Positions 57,995-64,000 of a DNA stretch of 64,000 nucleotides are shown here, one piece after another; the first letter of the stretch is position 1, and each line of letters starts with the position of its first letter. The notes under the pieces are model-generated. The model saw nothing but the letters and a program-made list of their open reading frames with translations, was not told the origin of the DNA and ran no database searches. Both the position numbers and the translations under genes were made by a program. The DNA is taken from contig CM065884.1 of assembly GCA_033439255.1 (NCBI GenBank), positions 2,852,001 through 2,916,000 on the forward strand. Direction: 5' to 3'. This DNA is from Hericium rajendrae. Its lineage: Eukaryota > Basidiomycota > Agaricomycetes > Russulales > Hericiaceae.

Positions 57995-58092
57995 CTAATT
58001 GTTAAAAAAGCGAAAATCTATCAAAAAACAATAAGTATAACAACACAAAGAGTATAACACAATAGCTTACCTAAGTATCAAGAAAAGCGAAC
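57995..58092 (-). other. Two microexon-like units in copy F
   Basis: Minus-strand units 58092-58071 (22 nt, starts GTTCGCTTTT, between CTTAG and GTAAGC) and 58017-57995 (23 nt, starts ATTTTCGCTTTT, between GATAG and a decayed donor ATAAAC). Confidence 0.45.
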
Positions 58093-58749
58093 CTAAGTCT
58101 ACAAATAAAAGCTAACCAGATTATAACAAGGTATTAGTATAAGATGCAAGAGATTAGAAATAAATGTTTACCTATGAGAGATAATAAATGACAAGCAATG
58201 ACGACAGAGGGAGCAGCAACAACAACGAAGGAAGTAGCAACGGAGGGAGCAGTAACGATGAGCAGGTAGACAATGACGACGAAGGCGTCGACGTGGCAGG
58301 AGATGGTGGGGGTTAAAGAGCAAGAGGGAACACGTGTCGCGCGTGCCTTAAATAAGAATTTCGGGCATCGCCAGGAACTGTGGTTGCCGGGCGCTTGCCG
58401 AGCACCGCATCAGAGACTGGGCGCCAGACTTAACTAATGAGCTTTTGCTGCCCAGGGATGCGACATGTAGTAGATACCTAGAAGCCTCATAGATTGATGT
58501 TGTATGTACAATAGATAGCTGTATTGTTTTTGGTTAAATTTATACCATTTTATTTGATTTGTGGGGGCTCGAGAACTAAAGCTTCGCTCATTCGGTGGCT
58601 GAAGCACCAAACTCGCGTTGAGACTTGTTCTCTGTCAGTGTCTCTCATTCCTCCTCCCTTCTCCCCCTCTTCCCCCTTCTCATGGCTTCCTCTTTCTCTG
58701 GCCGAATCAATCGTATTAGCAGGGTTATCAGGGATGCAGAGGGCTCGAG

Positions 58750-58819
58750 GTAAGCAAAAAAAATTATATCTTATACTTTTTGTACTAATCAAGTGTCACT
58801 CATTTTCGAGCGACACTTG
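58750..58819 (+). other. Splice donor and structured hairpin, copy F
   Basis: GAG|GTAAGCAAAAAA at 58750, TACTAAT word, then arms CAAGTGTCACTC (58790-58801) and GAGCGACACTTG (58808-58819). One A-C mismatch on the plus strand, the only copy that breaks the G-U rule. Confidence 0.55.
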
Positions 58820-59129
58820 TTGTTTCGACACTACGACATCCCCCACCATGTCCTACTGCCCATCCGACATCTCTATCCCCCCTTCCACCTTCACACTGCC
58901 CTCTCCGTCTCCCAATGATGCCATCAACGTCCCCGGTTGCCCACACGCGCAACCTCAACCCACCGCGCCCAACGTGCCACGAAATTGGCACACCGGCCCC
59001 ATTCTCGCTCGCCCAGCCACAGACTACGCCCGCCCACCGTCCTTCACCATCTGTGCGTCATTAATGATGTGCACGCACGGGCCCCGTCACGGCCCGTGCC
59101 CTCGACGTCCATGCATACCAGCACCGTCG

Positions 59130-59155
59130 AGTCCTGTTGCCATGGCAACAGGACT
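59130..59155. promoter_or_regulatory. X-box-like palindrome, copy F
   Basis: Perfect 26-bp palindrome: centre GTTGCCATGGCAAC, flanks AGTCCT/AGGACT. Confidence 0.6.
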
Positions 59156-59700
59156 TGGTACGTCGTTCGCGCCCATCGCGCATGTCCCAACACACTGACC
59201 TCATGCCCAGCGAAGCCCCGACCTCACCCTTCATGCCTCGGATATGGGCACAGCGACTCGCACTCACACACCATGGCCATACGGGCCCGCTCGCGACGCC
59301 TGGCCTTGCGCTCAATGCCGTGGTCGCCCGCAATGCCCCCTATGCATGCACGCTCTCGTGTGCCCCGCTCAACACCCTGCACTCTCACCACGATGTCCTG
59401 CAGCGTGCATGACAACCCCCATGCGTGCACGACAACCGGCATGCGCGTTCGACCGGTACGTACATTCGATGACCCGCACGCGTGCTCGGCAACTCACACG
59501 CGAGCTCGACGACCCGCGTGCGAGCTCGATGACCCGTGCGCGAGCTTGATGACCCGCATGTGAGCTCGACGCCCGTGCGCGAGCTCGACGTGCCGCACGG
59601 GGGCTCGACCCCCCGCCCACCTGCTTGAACCCCCGCCTGCGTGCCCGACCCTGCCTGCGTGCCCGACGACCGGCTATGTGCCCAATGACCGGCATGGGGT

Positions 59701-60967
59701 AGCAACAGAATTGGCTTAAGCAAGGTGACTAGCTAGTCACCCCTTAATCACAGTGATCTTAAGCAAGTTTGTGGGCTAGTTTCTCATGACTAGAGTAGAT
59801 GATTGTTTATTTTGTCCATGTAGACTAGATGAGTGATAAAAATTCAACAACAATCTGACTATTTTCAATGACTAGATTTTATGTGACTATTTGAACTGAG
59901 TGTCTATTCCCTAGTATTGGACCACTATGGATAGTGACTAGACAATTAGACTAGATAAGCGACTGAAGTTCAACAACAATATGACTACTTCCAATGACTA
60001 GATTTTTTGTGACTACTCGAACCGAATGTCTATTTCCTAGTATTGAAACACTATGGCTAGCGACTAGACAGTTTAGTGACTAGACCCTACGACTACATCA
60101 CATGTTTAAAAATCAGTCATTATATACAACAAGCTATGATGACAACTACATGTTATGACTTATACGATGACTAAATGACTAGATGGCTTTTACAAATGAC
60201 TAAATGAGCAAGGTATCAGGATGACTGTAAGGCTGACAGACCTGCATTCGAACAGATCCAGCGAGATCTTGAACATGCCATACCTTACATTGCCTCGTCA
60301 AAACTACACACCACGACAGCAATAGCAATCAATGCATCTAACTAAGTAGATCACGGGCGCCGTTCGAAGATCAACATGAACAAAACGAGCCGTGTTTGGG
60401 ATTTCCTCGTCATGGTGAATCAGTCTCAGGCGTGATCAGAGTCACGACCATTACAATCACAGGATGCTGGCTGAGATGCAGGGTGAGCAGATATCGAATA
60501 TTGCACAGATGTATCCACGGTGCTAACGTGACTGTACTCACAGAGTAGTCACGATCTTCTCTCTGCTATTTCAGCCAATACTTTTCACAAGCTTCACGCA
60601 TGTTACGTGCTACTCATTATAAGGAAGAGGCTGTCATGTTGTACCAGGAATTCTCAACCCAACCGCCTGAGTGTCAGTAATCCTGAACGATCATACGCGT
60701 CTCGTTAGCAGTGCCCAGAAAACGTCGACGCACCTGAATGCTTCATCAATGATCGGCAGCGCTAATTGGATGTTCTTGGTCAGACGATTGATACTACTGT
60801 TTCATCCATAGTGTCAGGACATATTTCGCTGAGTTGGACGAGATAAATGAAGTGGCGTACATGCCCTCCACAATGGTGTCCACTTGGTGCCGATATTTGG
60901 TGCGCTCGCTTTCCTTGCAGTCATACGTAACACTATGCTTGACCTGTGGAGAAATGTTATTGCAAGA
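59701..60967. other. Repeat-bearing gap with a tandem duplication
   Basis: A 126-bp unit starting GACTAGAT occurs twice in tandem (59823-59948, 59949-60074), diverged by roughly 15%. GACTAG/CTAGTC words are frequent around it. I see no gene up to the carrier pseudogene. Confidence 0.5.
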
Positions 60968-62400
60968 TCACTCATCCTGCAGAGATCGGGCCAGCAGATG
61001 GTCGATGTAGTGTGCAACGAGGTCGAAGAATGTCCACAATGTCGTCATGCTGCGGAGCGTGCTGACACCGAGGCCATGGTAGATTCTGCCAAGTCCCGCG
61101 AGCAGGGGCTTCGGGTTCTCAGCATCGGGACCTTGGGCAGAGTGAGGGTCGAGGTCAATAGATGAACCAGAAACCGACCTCGGATGAGCCGCCGGATTGT
61201 CTCGATGAGCCGCCGGTATCGTTCGCTTGCAAGAGCACGCTGCTAGATTTTCGTTTTCACACTGAAGCCCATTGTTCAGCTCTCTGGTCGACGAAAGAGG
61301 AGAGCCGCGACCTACACATCAAGAGGACATATGATAGCCCAGGAACTGATGCCAACAAAGGAACCGCAGACGAATGGAACCAGAGATGATTAGATAGGTA
61401 GCAATGGTGGGGTGGAGCCTTGCTCCCCTGAAGGTAATTGCCCAAGCATGTCATATTCGAAGAAATACAATGCAGTTCCCAATGTGTTGCGGACTTGCAG
61501 CTAGTTCAGCGAGTTGTGCATGCCGTACATTGACATTGAAGACTTACAAAAAATGAAGACAGAACCCGGTGTATAGACCGAGGGGGCATCTGTCCTGATG
61601 ATTTCGCGAATGGCGCACATGGTGCTTGGTGGTTTCACAATATGCAGCCCCTTTTTTTTGGTTATTGAATATTCAAGATGTCGTCGCACCTATACTTGGG
61701 GGTGCACCAAAGCGTATTGCTCAGTAGATTTCGCTCGTCAATTTGGCTATGAAGGTACCTTGACTAACTAACTGCGAGGATAAAGGTCAGTACTTGCCAT
61801 CGGCCTGAAGGTCATGACAAAGACAAAGACTCACGTGCGCTGCCAAATGAGATTAACGACCCTTGAACGACCCAGCCATGGCACCATCACAACCGTCGAC
61901 GGTAGCAACATGGAAGAAATCACTGTCATTAATTTATTTGTGGTCGTGAAAGTACTCCTTCTTGCGATTATAGATGGTGAACGACACAGCACCTATATCG
62001 TTTTCATTATGCAACGGAGTACAGCCGTCAGGGATGCGACTTACGAGCAAACGATATGGTCATGAGGGGGTTCCATAGGCCATATAGAAATTCATGATAC
62101 CGGTCTCATGGTATACTAGGAGCACGGGTCTGCAGCCTCGATTTGATGGAGTCCAGCTATGCAGAAAGATGACCCGTCAGTTGCATAACGTACAAGAAGG
62201 AGCGGACGCACGGGGTAGCCTGCAAACGTCGATATGTAACTCGCCATAAGGGCATAGACAACTGCCTTGTTGCCTGTGAGAAATAGTCACCAGAGCCATG
62301 CGCTGGGATATCAGCTGCCTTCTCGTGTTGAAGAGGACATCCTTACGTTGCAAAAGATCATATCGGGCAGCTGGGTCAAATATGAATTTTGATGGGCTTC
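60968..62400 (-). pseudogene. Decayed mitochondrial carrier family gene
   Basis: Minus-strand segments in order: NKAVVYALMASYISTFAGYP (62273-62212) spliced to LDSIKSRLQT, FLYGLW, FTIYNRKKEYFHDH, VRRHLEYSI (about 61680), TALYFFEYD with LPSGEQG (about 61440), FVCGSF...CPLDV, QRALASERYRRLIETIRRLI, and KPLLAGLGRIYHGLGVSTLRS ending in QDE-stop at 60970. The two P-x-D-x-x-(K) motifs and order match a fungal inner-membrane solute carrier with three repeats. Premature stops at 61392-61390 (TAA) and 61246-61244 (TAG, from CAG), and a broken frame near 61850, indicate a pseudogene. The substrate is unknown. Confidence 0.7.
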
Positions 62401-62950
62401 ATTGGAAAGATCGGCATTGTATCAGTCGGCCTGAACTCGGGTGCTGTGGGTTAGAAAGCGGCACACCTGAGTCCGACAGGAGTTCCAGCCGGCGACTTGT
62501 ACGTTCTTGTGAATACCGCTGCCTTCCGAGTCTCCAGAGTGACAGTAATGTCTTCGACCATGGTCTTCAATAATTGCCCGCAGCCAGCCAGCATTCCTCC
62601 TGTTCCTTATGGGTTGTGCCCGAGTCAAACTCGATGTAATAGGAAATGAGACAATAGCTTACCGGCACCAGAGACGAATGCAACACCTTCGCCATCGGTT
62701 TGTCTCCAAACTTCTAGTCCTGTGCTGTCGATCCCGTGCCGCCGAGATGGGCCACAAGAATGACTATATACGACGAGTCACAATCACGACTATATAGCAT
62801 GGCTAGAAAGGATAACTACATACGATGACTAGGAAGCACGACTACATGCGAAGACTGTTCCCAAAATGTCAGACACAAATGCCGGTCTAAGGACGTTACC
62901 ACAAGATAACAGCAAGAAAATCCAAGGTCTTATCTCAACCTTCACTCGCC
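62401..62950. other. Gap between carrier pseudogene and small gene
   Basis: May include the carrier N-terminus. GACTATA/TATAGTC words at 62760-62850 recall the 59700-60200 region. No supported gene. Confidence 0.35.
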
Positions 62951-63533
62951 TCATTCCCCAGTCAGCTCCTCCTCGCCCCCGTCCTCCTCCTCAGCCTCTG
63001 GACGATCGCGCATAGACTCCATTACAGTCTCAATCGCATTCGCGATGATGGTCTGCTGGTATGCTTCTTCGTCCTGTTGGATGGCCACCAGCACTTCCGA
63101 CATGTTGACGACGGCCTCTTCCAAGGCCTCCTGCGCAAGCATGGCTGCCTCAGCTACTGTGCCCTCTGCAACATCATACATCTCCTGCAAGAGACGTCGT
63201 GCCTTCTTCCCCAATGTCAATCCGCCCTTTGGGATCGGAATCCGCGAGGGTGGCCTGTTCGCTCGTGCCACGGCCCGTTCGATGCACAGTGCTGGGTTGG
63301 CATCCGGCGGTGTGATGCTAAATAGAGCTCTGTTGAATGCAAATGGAACATAAATGCTGAAATACTCACACCACCATAGGCACTGTCATTCGATCAATCC
63401 CATCTTCGCCATCCCTTAACACCTGTTGGACGTAGTTGTCCTCTTTGTCGTCGGCACCACATCGTGTAACTTTGTGGACCAGTATTGCTAAGAATGCGAC
63501 CACCGCGTTGTATTTGTCCTTGAGAGCAGACAT
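62951..63533 (-). CDS. Small acidic hypothetical protein
   Basis: Two exons, 63533-63370 and 63317-62951, joined across a 52-bp GTGAGT...TTTAG intron in phase; 176 residues. The N-terminus (MSALKDKYNAVVAFLAIL) is weakly hydrophobic, followed by DNYVQQVLRDGEDG. A Pro/basic patch (RANRPPSRIPIPKGG) precedes a long Ala/Glu-rich helix with coiled-coil character, and the last 15 residues are almost all Glu/Asp/Gly. I do not recognise a family. Upstream lies a 17-bp minisatellite. Confidence 0.6.
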
Positions 63534-63585
63534 GATGTTGCAGAGGGAATATAGAGAGATGCAACAACTCGTGATGAAAGATGGG

Positions 63586-63790
63586 AAAATGGACGAGAGA
63601 CGATGAGTAACGAGACGCGACGAGACGCGACGAGGAACAAGACGCGACGAGGAACAAGACGCGACGAGGAACAAGACGCGACGAGGAACAAGACGCGACG
63701 AGGAACAAGACACGACGAGGAGCAAGACGAGTTATGAAATGCGATGAAGAACGACACGCGATGAGGAACGAGATGCGATGAGGATTAAGA
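63586..63790. repeat. 17-bp minisatellite upstream of the small gene
   Basis: Five or so tandem copies of a 17-bp unit, ACGAGGAACAAGACGCG, clearest from 63631 to 63720, with degraded units on both sides. It lies just upstream of the small gene start. Frames through it are repeat-derived. Confidence 0.75.
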
Positions 63791-64000
63791 CAATATGATG
63801 CACGAGACTCGAGACTCGACAAGACGGAGACTTGAGATGAAGCCAAGGTTCACGAAACGCGAGACGTCACGATGATGTACTAGATAGCAGAAAACTGTCC
63901 GTGTGACGACAGCACACTGCCTGAAGCCTGCAGTTTTCGGAATCTGGAGCTCACTATTTCGCAGTGACTACTTGTTTTTGCTACGCAGAAATATTAATCG

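Larger units (their letters stand above)
57414..59700 (+). mobile_element. Large non-coding TIR element, copy F (right end not found)
   Basis: Starts CATCTGGTAAATCTGTCAGAGC inside the chromovirus fragment. AT arm with two microexon-like units (57995-58017, 58071-58092), core with CCTTAAATAAG (about 58347) and CGGTGGCTGAAGCACC (about 58591), donor 58750, hairpin 58790-58819, palindrome 59130-59155, GC arm to about 59697. The right terminus is missing or too diverged; the expected other side of the chromovirus is not seen. Confidence 0.65.

Noticed and set aside
63366-63846. Ser/Arg/Leu-rich frames on the minus strand
   Set aside because: They translate the 17-bp minisatellite in three frames; only the downstream ATG at 63533 starts a supported model.
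1-64000. tRNA or rRNA genes
   Set aside because: No cloverleaf-compatible GGTTCGA box with matching A box, and no rRNA-like sequence, was recognised; a covariance-model search would be needed to be certain.

Overview
The window looks like genomic DNA of a filamentous basidiomycete, most likely an agaricomycete. The unique genes have many introns of about 45-60 nt with GT..AG ends. The repeats are types typical of mushrooms: a chromovirus (Ty3/Gypsy with a chromodomain), a second decayed Gypsy element, a Plavaka-type transposase and an LTR element carrying an unknown protein. No rRNA, tRNA or CRISPR was seen.

Layout. 1-3417 is the 3' part of an LTR retroelement: one long reading frame with four internal stops, then a 508-bp LTR. 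3649-15725 is a gene island. It holds a cytochrome b561 gene (minus strand, 7 exons), a GSK3 kinase (7 exons) divergent from it, a small terminal-inverted-repeat (TIR) element at 7640-8076, a two-PHD-finger Rco1-like chromatin protein and a 13-exon Zn2Cys6 transcription factor. I assembled these genes from splice signals with consistent phase. 16494-24982 is a foldback element followed by a very young chromovirus (identical 423-bp LTRs, 5-bp target duplication) that landed inside an old, C-to-T-decayed LTR of its own family. 25442-59700 is almost wholly mobile. It holds at least six copies or fragments of one large, non-coding TIR element family (elements A-F), a related element G, a decayed Plavaka transposase, a 4.6-kb inverted repeat, a decayed Gypsy element with nested foldback insertions, and a reverse fragment of the chromovirus. 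60968-64000 holds a decayed mitochondrial carrier gene, a small acidic-protein gene and a 17-bp minisatellite.

The most interesting content is the A-F family. Complete members start with CATC, end with GATG and sit between 2-bp target duplications; removing copy B with one TA rejoins an ATG-started reading frame. Each well-preserved copy has an AT-rich arm with 22-23-nt exon-like units framed by splice signals on the minus strand, a TATA-bearing core, a splice donor on the plus strand, a hairpin whose stem sequence differs between copies while pairing is kept (mostly through G-U pairs in one orientation only), a palindrome around GTTGCCATGGCAAC like an RFX X-box, and a GC-rich arm dense in GCACG/CGTGC. 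No transposase is encoded. The conserved features are structural, which suggests selection on an RNA or on DNA-protein contacts.

All gene models, pairings and repeat boundaries come from reading the sequence by eye. No database search or folding program was run.
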